DNA of 64,000 bases. Source: Dictyophora rubrovolvata. Its lineage: Eukaryota > Basidiomycota > Agaricomycetes > Phallales > Phallaceae. Each line of letters opens with the position of its first letter. Within the stretch, counting starts at the first letter, position 1. Below the pieces are notes generated by a model, which had not been told where the DNA came from, ran no database searches, and worked only from the letters and a program-made list of their open reading frames with translations. Made by a program: the position numbers and the translations under genes. Below are positions 1 through 11,159 of the stretch, piece after piece. The DNA lies in NCBI GenBank assembly GCA_029959195.1, contig CP114127.1:1364001-1428000 (forward strand), given 5' to 3'.

Positions 1-1
1 T

Positions 2-1526
2 GCAAGAGCCGTTGCTATGCCGCTCATATGCGGAAACACCGTTATAATGCGTTCATCTGAGGTCTGTCCAAGGACGCATGAGCTGTTTGTAGATGGTCAG
101 TCGGTAATTTTCGTTAAAGTTCAATCCTGTCATTGAGCCGAAACCTTTTCCAGCGCTGCACGAGGTTGTATTCATCTCTCCCTTTAAAGGCGAGATGGCT
201 AAATAACTACACTGGCAGGCTGGACTTCCCAACGGTGTCGTTAATCTTATTCATATCGCTCCCGAAAGAAATCCAGAGCTTGTCCCTGAAATAATTGCCA
301 ACCCAGCTATTAAACATATAAATGTGAGGGAGAACTATCGATAAGGAAACTTTTCGCTGATTGAGAGTCGAATTGGGGATATCGGTCTATTAGTTCACAG
401 GCGGAGATCGAGTCGGGCGCATTGTAGCTAGAGAAGCCGGTAAGAACTTGAAGCCTGTAGTCATGGAGTTAGGAGGCAAGGCGGCTTCGGTGGTATGTTT
501 CCCCTAAAAGCAATACTTCTTTGAATTGTTGAGTCGAAGCAGGTTTTGAATGATGCAAATGTCAAGCTTGCGGCTAGGAGTATAATTTCGGGAGCAATGC
601 TCAATTCAGGGCAGGTCGGTTGAAATTTCAAGTTAGTATGACCGAAGACCGGTAATAATTAATTCTTTTTGAAATAGATTTGCATGTCATCGGAAAGAGT
701 AATTGTCCAAAGTGGGGTAGCTGACGAATTGATTTCCGAGCTCAAGACATTAGCAGAGAAACTCAAAGCAGGTCCCAACGGAACTGACGCTAACATAGCT
801 GGAGTGTACAACACTGCTTCAGCAGAACGAATCATTGGACTTTTGAAAGACGCTAAGGAGAAAGGGGCTGAAATTCTGCTAGGGGATCTGACCCACGATG
901 GACCTTATGTTCAACCTCATATAGTCCTCGGCTATACTCCAGAAATGCAGGCATGGACGCATGAGACTTTTGGTCCAGGTGAGTTTACGTTTCTCGACAA
1001 AGCTTAATAGTTCTTCACGTGGTGCATACTGTAGTTTTCGGCATTACGATTTGCGACACCGTTGATGAAGCTATAGACCTTGCTAATGCGACGGAATACA
1101 CTTTGACTAGTGCCATCTGGACCAACGGTATACATGCTCTGAAGCTCGCCTCCCGGATCCGTGCTGGTAGACTTCCCATATACTAACCTGTGATAAAGAC
1201 TTACTGAATATACATAGGTTCCGTAATGATTAATGGTATATTGAAAAATTATTATCAGCAAAAACGGTATAGAAAACTGACTTTCACTACTTATGTATGT
1301 AATATTTAGGGAGCACTTTCCATCCGGAACCTAACATCGAGATACATGGGATCGGGTGAGTACTTCGATTCATCCTTGATGACGCAATGACAATAGAATC
1401 GCATTCTCATGCAGAGGAAACAGCGGCTGGGGAAGGTATGACATCGAGAACTTTACACAAAGACAAATTTTGGTTGTGCATCCCGAAGGAGTCAAGTTTC
1501 CGTTGGTTGATGATTTAGGGCTCTAA
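2..1526 (+). CDS. NAD(P)-dependent aldehyde dehydrogenase, vanillin/salicylaldehyde type (5' end outside window)
   Basis: Aldehyde dehydrogenase superfamily; oxidises an aldehyde, probably aromatic, to the acid. Ten exons can be read in one phase-consistent chain: 2-95, 154-164, 219-323, 394-492, 543-614, 678-978, 1035-1166, 1218-1235, 1310-1355 and 1415-1526, all with GT-AG introns of 50-74 bases. The cofactor-fold segment GNTVIMRSSE, the general-base glutamate in MELGGKAASV, the nucleophile cysteine in GQICMSSERVIV and the ETFGPV motif are all present, so the gene looks functional. Two exons are tiny (11 and 18 bases). The C-terminus VDDLGL ends at TAA 1524-1526. The N-terminus lies before base 1. 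Assignment to the vanillin/salicylaldehyde subgroup rests on overall resemblance (ARAVAMPLICGNTV and MINGSTFHPEP style), so the substrate is inferred. Confidence 0.85.
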
Positions 1527-1559
1527 GTGCATGTTTATTAATATGTATTGTACCAAGGG

Positions 1560-2451
1560 ATTAGAAAGCGCCGAGCTTTTTCAAAGAAGAATTTGCTACG
1601 TGCATCGTTGGTATACAGTTACAGGGTGTTGTGGAGCATCTTTCCTGAAATTGAAACACCGGCATCTAATTTCGACGAGGAGGGAAAAATGAGATGTGAT
1701 CATCATAAGGGAAGAAAAAATTGAATGATGGATAGTATATTGCATCCACATCTCAAGCCGGGAGATAACAAAGGAGATAGATCCCATTGACAGTTGTTCG
1801 CCCTCGAGCACTTCACTGCAGTTGGATCCCGAAATTCTGCTTCTAGCAATATTGGATAACATAGCTGATTGTGATACGTACATCATCCATACTCCATTAG
1901 GAAAGCTGCAAAGGAGTGAGTCCGCTGAAGGTTTCCATACAACTGGTACCGCGTATAATGTTTGAAATTACATTCAATTTTAGTGGCTGAATTGCACAAG
2001 CACGCACCAGTTTGTAGTGCTTCTTGAGACTGTACAAACAAAGCATTTATGAATGATAAACAATATACATACTGAGTTTTTATCTGTCGGTGTCTGATTT
2101 GTCGATAATAATACACTTCTGCCCCTTAAGAAGAAAAAAATGAGTGAATTGTCCAGCCGGTATACGTATGGTTGCTTGTGCTTCTCCTCCCGGGCCTCGT
2201 GCCTGTGCATGCCCGCCTATCTGACGTAGTGATAACGTTTTCAAAACTTTAAAGCGCCTCCGGGGCCTGAGCAAAGGTTCTTTGATTTAAATTCGGCATT
2301 AGAAAGATTTCTAAGGGGTGGATTATCTGAGACAGGACAACCAGCTAAAGGCAAGCTAACGGACACCCGAAGAACTTCACTGAAAGGACCGCAAGAAGAA
2401 AAATCAACTTTTTCTAACATTGGGCGCTATTCTTCAGTTAACTCTTGCTAA
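1560..2451 (+). CDS. Unrecognised multi-exon gene
   Basis: Several plus-strand open segments look like exons of one gene. One is around 1607-1705 (reads YRVLWSIFPEIETPASNF). The next is about 1740-1915 (contains SLQLDPEILLLAILDN and DTYIIHTPLGKLQR) and stops at a GTGAGT donor. A short one from about 1982 reads VAELHKHAP. The last is about 2257-2451 (PPGPEQRFFDLNSALERF, ending SSVNSC then TAA). The minus-strand open frames here are shadows. I could not fix the start codon or every splice site, in particular across 2010-2256. I do not recognise the family. It sits 180 bases upstream of the exchanger gene on the same strand. A decayed gene is possible. Confidence 0.4.
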
Positions 2452-2631
2452 AACCCTAGTTTTTTAACCCGACTTTTCCTTGGTTTATCTTTTTTTCTTT
2501 GATACTTGAAACAGACAGAAAGAGTACGTGGAGCGCGGAATGAATGCAGCAAGCGCCGGGAGGTGCGCCGCGCTCACTTATATAAGGAAACCGCTAGTCA
2601 CTGCGTTACACGATTTCGGACATTGTCGTCA

Positions 2632-5208
2632 ATGTCGTCGACGATAGCCACTGTCTCCTCGACTCTCTCGCCTTCTCCGTCGCCCACATCTGGTATTCCA
2701 GAACCGACTGTAAGAGTTTATCTCTCCAACATTGATATTTACTCAGGCTGATTCTTTCCGTGTTGACAGATTGAAGAACACTATTCGTCATGGTCGCTCT
2801 TCATCGTTTGCGTTCTTCTCATTATATCTCTATGGACGTCGTATTACCTACAAATAAAAAAGATTCGGTTGATTCATGAAACAATCATATCTATTTTTGC
2901 TGGGATGTTTGTTGGGCTAATTGTCCGACTTGCACCTGGTACTCTTATCAGAGAAATGTTGGTCAGTTGTGTGGTTTCAATCTCCTTTTCCTTCAAACGT
3001 GGTTCTGATTGTTTTTGACAGACATTCAAACACACTCTATTCTTTAACCTCCTCTTACCGCCAATCATCCTCAACTCAGGGTACGAACTCAGACAGGACA
3101 ACTTCTTTCGCAACTTTTTCAGTATCCTCACATTCGCATTCCTCGGCACATTCATCTCAGCTGTAGGCCTTGGCGTCCTCGTTTATCTCTGGTCTTTCCT
3201 GGGCTTAGAATCACTCGACCTTTCCTTACTTGAATGTCTTATATTCGGCTCAACTCTAAGTGCAACGGACCCCGTTACGATCTTAGCCATATTCAACCAG
3301 TATAAAGTCGATCCCAAGCTTTATAGTGTCATTTTTGGGGAAAGCATACTTAATGATGCGGTCAGTATTGTTATGTATGACACACTATCGCAATTTCACG
3401 GAGAGGAAGTTTACCTTTCTTCACTTATTCATGGAATCGGATTGTTCCTACTTTCCTTTTCGACATCCATGGCACTAGGAGTCGCCTTCGGTCTAATGGT
3501 TTCTCTCACTCTAAAACATTCCCATCTATCTTTCTACCCTTCCCTCGAATCCTGTCTCGTCGCTCTGACAGCCTACACATCGTACTTTTTCTCCAACGCC
3601 TTACAAATGTCCGGCATAGTCTCACTCCTCTTCTGTGGCATTACCCTAAAACACTACGCCTACCACACAATGTCACTACGCACACAGCGCACGACCCGGT
3701 ACATCTTCAGCATGCTCGCTCAACTTTCCGAAAACTTCATTTTCATCTACCTAGGACTCTCAATATTCACAATCCCGCCACACGACGAGAAGCTGACAAC
3801 ATATATTAAACCTCTATTCATCATCGTTACATTGGTCAGCGTCGTGTTTACGCGCTATGCGTCTGTGTTTCCTCTGGCGGAGCTTATCAACTTGTTTCAC
3901 AGACATGTGCGAGGACAGCGCCAGGATGAGTTACCGCATTCGTATCAAATGATGCTGTTTTGGGCGGGTCTACGTGGAGCTGTGGGTGTTGCGCTGGCTG
4001 CCGGATTTCAGGGCCCCAATGCTCAAACGTTGCGGACGACAGTCCTAGTCGTTGTTGTCGCGACTGTTATCTTATTTGGAGGAACTACGGCGAGAATGCT
4101 TGAGGTACTGGGTGTACGTACCGGCGTAGAGGAAGCCGGTGGTGATGAAAGCGATCCGGATGATCATTATTATATCGCCGAAAGTGCATTTTTCGGAAGA
4201 CCTACGACTCCGCGCCATTCTTCAAGGGCATACCGACAGTGGGAGAATGATAATTATCTATATGGAAGATACACTGATAGCGAAGCTGATCAACACCATC
4301 CTTCCAGAGATACTACTAATGACCCGCATTACCCACTACACAACGACCTTCCTCGACGACAAGGCCGTGACAACAGGAACGAACGAATATTTTCAGCCTC
4401 TTTCTCACGTTCAGGCTCTTCAGCAAATTCTGATGATTCGGATATTGCTGAAGTTTTACCAATGTCTTCGCCAGTCGCGCGACAGGGCCCTTCGCCGCAA
4501 CACAACGGTGTCGGTGGCGGTGGGGAAGGAGGACATCAATACCCTGGCAATGGTATGACAGAGGAGGACCGTAATGCCAGTACGATCTCAATAAGTGATT
4601 CGAAATGGTTCCAGTCTATTGACGAACGATACTTGCTTCCCTTATTTTCGAATGCCACTGCCAGCCGCACGTTCCATGCTCGTCGTACAGCCAGTGGTAA
4701 CGTAGCACGGAGGCGTAACGGCGGTAATCCGAGCGTGACGGGCTTAGGAGTATCGGAAGAGTATTATGAGCATGAAGAGTTGGACGAGCACAATGACGGT
4801 GGGGAGATTCTGCAGCTTGGAGATGTTCGTCATGGACCGGCGCCACCTTTACCGCCCTCGTCAGGACGTGGACATGATCGTGATCGTGATCGTGATCGTA
4901 GAACGACAACGATATCATTGAGAACTTCTGACCATGCTGGGAGTTGGAGTGTTACAGATCTGCTTGGGCTTGGACGACAGCAGCAACGACAGCAACACCG
5001 GCAGCAGCGGTCTGAAGACAGATCAGCAATGACGGGGCAGTCTCAAACTCAGTCACAAACTCAAAATTTTAATGAACCTCTTCCCCCAAATCAGGGTGGT
5101 ATACAGAGGCGGATGACATCTCCTTCCTCACCTTCCGCTTCCTTTTTGAATACCAATAATAGTAGTAACCGTGTCCCTGGCTCGAATGCTCGTTCCTCTA
5201 CCACTTGA
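2632..5208 (+). CDS. Na+/H+ exchanger, endosomal/vacuolar (NHX/NHE6-9) type
   Basis: Monovalent cation/proton antiporter, probably in endosome or vacuole membranes, exchanging luminal H+ for Na+ or K+. Three exons, 2632-2709, 2770-2961 and 3022-5208, give 818 aa. Upstream codons in frame lack an ATG, so 2632 is the likely start. Family marks are the LLPPIILNSGYEL segment (amiloride-binding region), SATDPVT in the unwound TM helix, the ion-binding Asn-Asp in FGESILNDAVSIV, and FWAGLRGAVGVALA in a late TM helix. About ten to twelve hydrophobic helices occupy roughly residues 35-460. The cytosolic tail of about 350 residues is long and low-complexity, with a Asp-Arg run, a Gln/Arg tract and SQTQSQTQ, and is much longer than in yeast Nhx1 (633 aa in total). 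The tail has no domain I recognise. Confidence 0.93.
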
Positions 5209-5654
5209 AAATTATGCAGTAGTACATTGAGTTGTTCACTTACATCGATATATCTCGAGGACTATTGTTTTATAGAACAAGCTAACAAATGTACTGTTTA
5301 ATTACTCTCCCTTGCTTTGTTTTTCTTTTCTTTTTTAGAGCGCATTGTATTTTCATAAATCATTTAGAATTCATAATGCATATATTAAAAGCGCGCAGAA
5401 CCGGGCTAATAGTCTTTTCCTTCAAGACAAATTGAATTGCATGTTGCCACATAAAACTAGGTCCGGGCGAACCGAGTCAGAGTAGCTTGGGCGGCGCGCG
5501 CGCTACCGTACGGCTGTCGACTCCCGGGTATACTGTAAATGCGGTCAACACGAGTACAGAGTGGGCGATCTTCGGGTCGCAATATTTCATCTTTTTTACA
5601 TTATGTTTACAACGCAAGTTGTGCTGGACAGAGAGAAATTGTCCAAGTAAAGAC
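5209..5654. other. Intergenic, exchanger 3' flank
   Basis: AT-rich 3' UTR-like sequence followed by a short GC-rich patch near 5480-5530. No gene seen. Confidence 0.5.
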
Positions 5655-5748
5655 CAGGTTGTATAATCTGAGTTTCTGTTGAAACCAAGTTGAAACCCCT
5701 CGCATAATTGTGAACGTTTGGTATAAAATCTGTTTACCAGCCGTGAGT
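5655..5748 (+). repeat. Dispersed repeat, copy 1 (promoter-like)
   Basis: Shares the blocks ATCTGAGTTTCTGTTGAAACC, read in two parts, and TTTGGTATAAAATCT, plus an ACC(A/G)..CCGTGA end, with 17288-17393. The GTATAAAA block looks like a TATA box. The two copies differ by small indels. The family is unknown. Confidence 0.6.
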
Positions 5749-6489
5749 GCTATCACGTTCAAGCTGACTTCGGGTCATCGGATGTGATGAGACGTCTAGG
5801 CATACCGTGCCAAGCTCGACAAGATGATCAAAAACAAAGTGGTTATGGTACCGGGCCATAGCAGTCTCGCCAATCCGACCAATCCGAGAGCTGCTAGAAT
5901 CAACGTTCATCCATTCAGACCATACCATCAACATTTTGGACAACTCAAATTCGAAACCGCCCCGTTGCCCATGGGGTAGATGTTCGTTTGTTGCAGAAAC
6001 AGCTGTGTGCGAAAGATGATCCCATTCCCTCAATGCGCATGGTATGATTGTCTTCAGAAGTTTGTGAACTCACTACATGTTTTTTTTTCTTTCCAGTGTC
6101 GTCAGATAAGCACTTTCATGACATTGGTTTCCTCTACTGCAAGTCGCGCCGGAACCATCGTTGAGTCTGACTACTTGTTATCAGGAAAGTAATGAAGCAT
6201 TGTCTCACGGTGTAAGTACTCTCTCAACCCGCATCTTTATAAATTCTCTCTCTATGTGACATGGTTCAGTGTGTTAGACCATATAGTGGGGAAAAAAAAG
6301 AAAAGCAACGAGTCATCGCTTTTGTCACGAAACATACTCCTTTGCATGTTAATGCCAGGGCTGCCCCCATCTGATATTTATTTTTGTTTGTTTGTATTGG
6401 TATTATATGTCCATTCATGAGGCATTTATTTAGGTCTGCATGTGGTTAACATCGACAGGGGGTCCAAGGGTTGGATACACAAAAGAGAA
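5749..6489. other. Intergenic, no confident gene
   Basis: Open frames up to 99 codons occur on the minus strand (5734-6033), but none shows a domain or splice structure. The segment starts right after the dispersed repeat and may be decayed transcribed sequence. Confidence 0.3.
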
Positions 6490-6551
6490 GGCCGCGCCCG
6501 GATTTGAACCGAGGATTAACAAAGTGATTGTTGTAGTCAAGCTACGCGACC
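6490..6551 (-). tRNA. tRNA-like sequence without a normal D-arm (pseudo-tRNA or SINE head)
   Basis: Read on the minus strand, the ends GGTCGCG and CGCGGCC form a 7-bp acceptor stem with one G-T pair. CTCGG-TTCAAAT-CCGGG makes a perfect T-arm carrying the RNA polymerase III B box GGTTCAAATCC. AACA-ATCACTT-TGTT makes a 4-bp anticodon stem with a 7-base loop that would read CAC (Val). Only about 10 bases lie where the 15-17-base D-arm should be, so total length is 62. It could be a decayed tRNA or the head of a SINE. Confidence 0.4.
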
Positions 6552-6889
6552 GCGTAACGCCAATGATCTTATCCATATTCTAACACGTCAATCACTCCCA
6601 AGACCAAATAACCTCTAAACAACCTTTGACTATTCTCTTGTAGGTTTTTTTTCCAATGATTTAAACTCGTTGCATAGAGTAGCACGAGCCAGCGATTTGC
6701 AGCGTTCACCGCCCCATGATGAATAAAATGTTAGTCCACAACTCACCTTGGTCTCATATAATACGTAAACGACAGGGTTTTGCGCTATATTTCCCCCTAA
6801 ACACATTCATATTTGCAAGACTCCCTGCTCAAATAAACAGCGAGATCTTTAAAATTATTTGACTTTCAATCTTAGAGGATTCAAACGCA
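6552..6889. other. Intergenic
   Basis: AT-rich sequence with no open frame or repeat that I can name. Confidence 0.4.
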
Positions 6890-7594
6890 TGTCGCAAAAA
6901 TCCTTAGAGGATTATAATGCATTATAAACCTAAAAAAGGTTGTCAGACGCCGAGGGGGTTTATAATTGGTTTATAATCATTTCAAGGCTCCAATAAACCG
7001 CCAGCCATGTTTATAAACTAAATCAGTGGTTTTTTATACATTGTAAACTTTACTTAAATCATCTTACTCTTGTTTTTTTTAGCTTTGTTTTTTTTCAAAC
7101 TGAATCACAAGTCAGAGTAGCTTTCAAAAAAATTATATTGAACATATATATATGTACATAGTCTATATACACCATGAAAGAGCGTAATTACCACTGCTAC
7201 TAGACTAATCTACTGCTGCTGCTGCTACTAAGACTAAGACTACTACTAGACTACTACTACTGTACATATAACGAATACCACTAAGTGGGGCAACATGACC
7301 GACTTGAAAATGAACGAAGTCCCGAGTTTATATGGGAACCTGATCTTGCGCACAGACCATCCTCTTTTTTGTGCGATTCAAGACGTCCAGAGATTAGCCG
7401 ATGAATGAGTTTTTAGCCGATCACAACTCAGGCGAAGTTGCAGGGCATTCATTGGAGAAGGGACCCGAAAATAAAGGCACAGGGGAGAAAACTAAGCTCT
7501 ATACATCGTGAAATTGAAAATAAATGCAAAATTAATTTCACGTTGGGTAAATAAACCCGATTTGAATTATAAACCCCTTTCGATTTTTGCGACA
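6890..7594. mobile_element. Non-autonomous TIR element, TGTCGCAAAAATC family
   Basis: The segment begins TGTCGCAAAAATC and ends with its exact 13-base inverse GATTTTTGCGACA. The interior is AT-rich, has several TTTATAA motifs and no credible gene. The same terminal sequence is found on the palindromic element at 26191-26340, which supports a transposon family rather than chance. I see no clear target-site duplication. It contains a (CTA/CTG)n tract. Confidence 0.55.
7188..7262 (+). repeat. Imperfect trinucleotide repeat (CTA/CTG)n
   Basis: Runs of CTG, CTA and ACT triplets, with four CTG units in a row near 7213. Confidence 0.8.
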
Positions 7595-7936
7595 CATTAT
7601 CCGACATTCATTTGCCGTCTAATTTTTTGGAGCGGTTGTGCTTTCAAGTATGTGCTGTATCCGTTATCTCTCCTCTACGCGAACGATTTTGTGAGTGTAA
7701 GCAACCGACTAATGGCAACTGAAAGATCAAAAGGCGCGACAACCACAAGTTCACATCCACTACTTTTGACACCACAGATACAAATAATAATAGTCAACTT
7801 TAAAAGAAAGGTCAGTTGTAATGATCTTGCTAAGATACAAAGTTCAAAATAAACCGATACTCACCTCATTATTCAATTACACACCTCCTTTCCTCACAAC
7901 CAGAAAACAGCACCAAAAAATGAATGGGTCATATTT
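7595..7936. other. Gap downstream of the Set5-like gene
   Basis: AT-rich sequence between the TIR element and the stop codon of the minus-strand gene; probably its 3' UTR and terminator region. No gene seen. Confidence 0.4.
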
Positions 7937-9637
7937 TCACAGTCCAAACCCTTCTCTTAACTCTTTCTCAAGATCGGCTTTATCCAAACCACGATCGTCC
8001 TCCTCCACAAGTTGTTGAGAAGTGCCTGTCGTACCATTCCAATTTGAATCCCCATCCGTATTCTGACTCTCGGCATTTGTTTCGCTTTCCCCGTTTTCCT
8101 TCAACTTTTTCATCTCCGAAACACATCTTTCGCAATCGCAATCTCCAAAACCCCATTCCTTCAATGCACTTCTGCGACGGAGCACCGGAGCTTCTGGATT
8201 AACGTAGCTGACGAGTAACTCCGTTCCTGGCTGTTTTGTCCAAAAATACTATGCATTGAGTAGCCTGACGAAGAATAGATATTCCCTCACCTCAATAGGC
8301 GATAAGGCAACTACGGTAATTCGCGCAAGTGCTGTTCGTTGATCAAAATGCCGGATGGAAATATTTGGTTTACAGGAATGATTCAAGTGAGAATGGAGAA
8401 CGTATAATCCACCATGCGCTTCCAAGTCTAAATTCGTAAATCAATCAATTTAGTAAAAAAAAAAAGTTGTCCATGCCGTGCATAAAAGAATTAAAGATCT
8501 CACTCAAGTTCATTCTGCCCAATCCTCGCAAGAATCCTTCGTATTTGAAAAGTTCATCTTCAACGTCCGTTGGAAGAGGTTTCTTAATGAGTCGTGCTAG
8601 CTTTTTTTGATGTTTTTCGTCTGGCGGTGCTTTAAACGCGGCAGAATAGGCTTTGAATGCGCTCTTCCACGCTTGTCTGTCATTAGCAGAAGGGGTTTGT
8701 CTGTGAAAAAAGAAAGGAAACTCAGATCAACACGATCCCAAAAAAAGGACTGGACTTTTTTTTTCACCCGTTCTCCAAAACCCTGTCTTCCATCCCCATT
8801 TCGGCAAATCCTCTCAAAGTTTTCCATTCTTTCGGGAATTCTTCTTCGCTTTTCTCATAGCTTAGCAATATTCTTGCCGTTTGTTGAGCAAGAGCGTGTA
8901 ACCCCATCCACTGAGCACGTTTAGCCAAGTCCATCAGCGCGACCGATGCGGGATTCTGAGAAGGACATAGAAGAGGATGAATGAGATGAGATTTTTGAAG
9001 ACATAGTCTATTGCAGAATCGGGCTGGACATGGTTGGGCTGGACAAGAGACTGTCAAGGTGCTTTTGGTTATTGTAGTGGAGCAGTGTGCGCATGAAGCA
9101 GATGCTTGTTGGAAGGAGTAGATTTCCCATTCTGGGGCTAACACCCAGGGATCTATTAAAGGGTTGTTTTGGGATGTGTTGCATAAACACTAATGGAAGT
9201 ACAACACCTTCTTTCCAAACTGTTTCACCCGTGTCAATTCTTTCAGTCGCAACAAGACCTTTACCCTTCCGTTTGCCAAAATATCTGACTTCCACTTTCT
9301 TGGTCCACTTGGTTATATCCAAACCTTCTGAAATTCGGTACGTCGGATACACTTTGGCTCTCTTTCCTTCGGCATCAGGCTCGCTGGTTTGCGTCTCAGC
9401 GGGATCACCACTGTCCACGGCACCACCGTCGCCGCCTGCTTTGACGGCAGTCAGTCCATTAACGTGAATAACCCTCCGACATCGTTTTTCAGAGACAGCC
9501 CACGTGGAATAAGTTTTTAAGAGCAAGGCGTGTAGTTTGGCTTGACCGAGTGTAGGATTTTCAGTCCGGAGTGTCCGTAAAGCAACGAGCAATTCGGCTT
9601 CAGAAGGTGAAACAGCTTGTGGTGTGGTCGTCGTCAT
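7937..9637 (-). CDS. SET and MYND domain protein, Set5-like lysine methyltransferase
   Basis: Predicted S-adenosylmethionine-dependent protein lysine methyltransferase; yeast Set5 acts on histone H4. Five exons on the minus strand, 9637-9208, 9152-8768, 8700-8504, 8427-8291 and 8230-7937, splice to 480 aa with consistent phases (yeast Set5 is 526 aa). The SET domain starts near KVEVRYFGKRKGKGLVATE. It is split by a MYND zinc finger with ordered Cys/His (CAHC, then CPAQPC, CNRLC, H, C). It resumes with the signature LNHSCKPN, GTELLVSYVNP and the post-SET CDCERC. The tail is acidic. The start ATG 9637-9635 gives an N-terminal helical region SEAELLVALRTLR. All key motifs are intact. The histone target is inferred from the family. 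Confidence 0.92.
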
Positions 9638-10145
9638 GTTTTTGGGTTGAGTAAGTTAAGGGGGTTGGAGCTTTCTACGTGTCGGTTTGCGCAATGCTGC
9701 AAGAACGAAGAATAAAGAAAGAAACGAAGGGATGGTAAGTAAGTATATAAATTATGTTACACGCTTTTGCGGCTGTTTCCGGACCAAATGTGCGTCTTAT
9801 GATTTGCAGCTTCGCCTGACCCGCTGTCACTGGGACACCTTGGCTAGGACGGTAAAACCGGTAAGTAGTTCGTGACTGATGATCTTTTGGGAATTTTTAT
9901 TCATATTTAGAACAAATATGAGTGGGATAACATTTCCCCATGTGAACGTTGTTTGCTATTGACGTCCGGGAATCGTACACGTGGGTCATTCCACGAATCG
10001 TTCCGACCAGTGAAACGTTTGAAAACAAACAAAGGTGCCTACAAATCCATGGGGGTAATTCGGAGTTACGTTAATAGAAGAAGATAGACATATTCTCCGG
10101 AATCCAATTCAATCTATAGGTATGTAAGTAATACCTATTCGCTTT
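9638..10145. other. Intergenic between Set5-like and Nudix genes
   Basis: Probably the promoter side of the Set5-like gene and the 3' flank of the Nudix gene. No coding signal or repeat seen. Confidence 0.4.
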
Positions 10146-11011
10146 TTAAATTGATGTGCTATTTGCACTCTGCATCATTTCCACAGTCTCCTTCCAAAGT
10201 CGCCAAGCCCGACTGACAACAACCGCCTGCTGCATTCCCCACAATTTATCAATTGCCTCTGAGAACTCCATCAAATGCGTTTCAAATCCTTCTTCCCCTT
10301 CCACGCCGGTTCCTTCATCCCGGATGGCGTCTTCTTCAATATAGAGAACGTACCAGAAAGTGATGTACTCCAACCACTCGTTGTTGTCCTTGATACTCCA
10401 GTCTGTGGGGATCATGGCTTGTGTCGTTATATAAAAAGGTTCACAATTAAGGCTTGGTTCTGAATCCGCTGGCGTTGTCCCGTTTGGGCTTGGACTGGTG
10501 CCGGAACTGGGATTAGGTCTCGGAGCAAGACTTGGTATCGCCAAAGGTAAGAATTTAGCTCGATAGCCTGTCTACACGTACATTAATGGCCATTATTCTT
10601 CTAGAAAATGCTCAAATATTCCTAGTCAAACCTCTTCATATGCCTCTCTTAGCACCGCACTCTCAATCGATTCACCGAGGTCCTTTCGTCCCTAACACAC
10701 GTACACATGGCATTCCCAGACTAAGAACGCTTCTCTTCCGCGATCTACATATCACACACCTTTGGTAGCAGCCACCAACGTCCTTTACGATCGTATATCA
10801 GCACCATCTTCCCCGACGATGGCTGTATAATCACAGACCCCGTCCCGAGGATGAAATTTGAACTAAACCAAATGCTGTCAGGCACTACATTCGTCGAATC
10901 AGGTGAAGGTCGTGGATTCCGTAGCGAATAAAAAGAGATTGCGCTGCCTGGAGATAAATTATATTCGGATGGGATGTTGTGGTCGTGGTTTTGGTTTTGG
11001 TTTTGGGACAT
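10146..11011 (-). CDS. Nudix hydrolase
   Basis: Nudix-fold pyrophosphohydrolase, acting on nucleoside-diphosphate-linked compounds or diphosphoinositol polyphosphates. Three minus-strand exons, 11011-10760, 10691-10632 and 10571-10146, give 245 aa. The middle exon of 60 bases holds nearly the whole Nudix box: G(x5)E(x7)REAYEE, read as GRKDLGESIESAVLREAYEE, followed by TGY at the start of exon 3. Before it, the strand GRWWLLPK matches the W-x-LPKG lead-in. The second half has a Pro/Ser-rich loop and the WLEYITFWYVLYI strand. All metal-binding glutamates are present. The substrate cannot be told from the sequence. The N-terminus starts with a QNQNQNHDHN tract. Confidence 0.9.
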
Positions 11012-11159
11012 GTTTTATCGTTCGCCACAGAGTGAGCTCGGAACTCTTTATTTATCTGTAAGTCGTCCTACTAATCTGTCAATTGAATTCGGGACCGACT
11101 CTTATCAAGTCATTTTTCATTTATTCTCATATCACCACAGATGTCACGTGCGAAGGGGG

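Noticed and set aside
1596-2274. Overlapping minus-strand open frames of 64-96 codons
   Set aside because: They shadow plus-strand exon-like segments (LQLDPEILLLAILDN, RFFDLNSALERF) and show no domain or splice logic of their own.
5734-6033. 99-codon minus-strand frame
   Set aside because: No start context, domain or paralogue in the window; it abuts a dispersed repeat and is likely chance.
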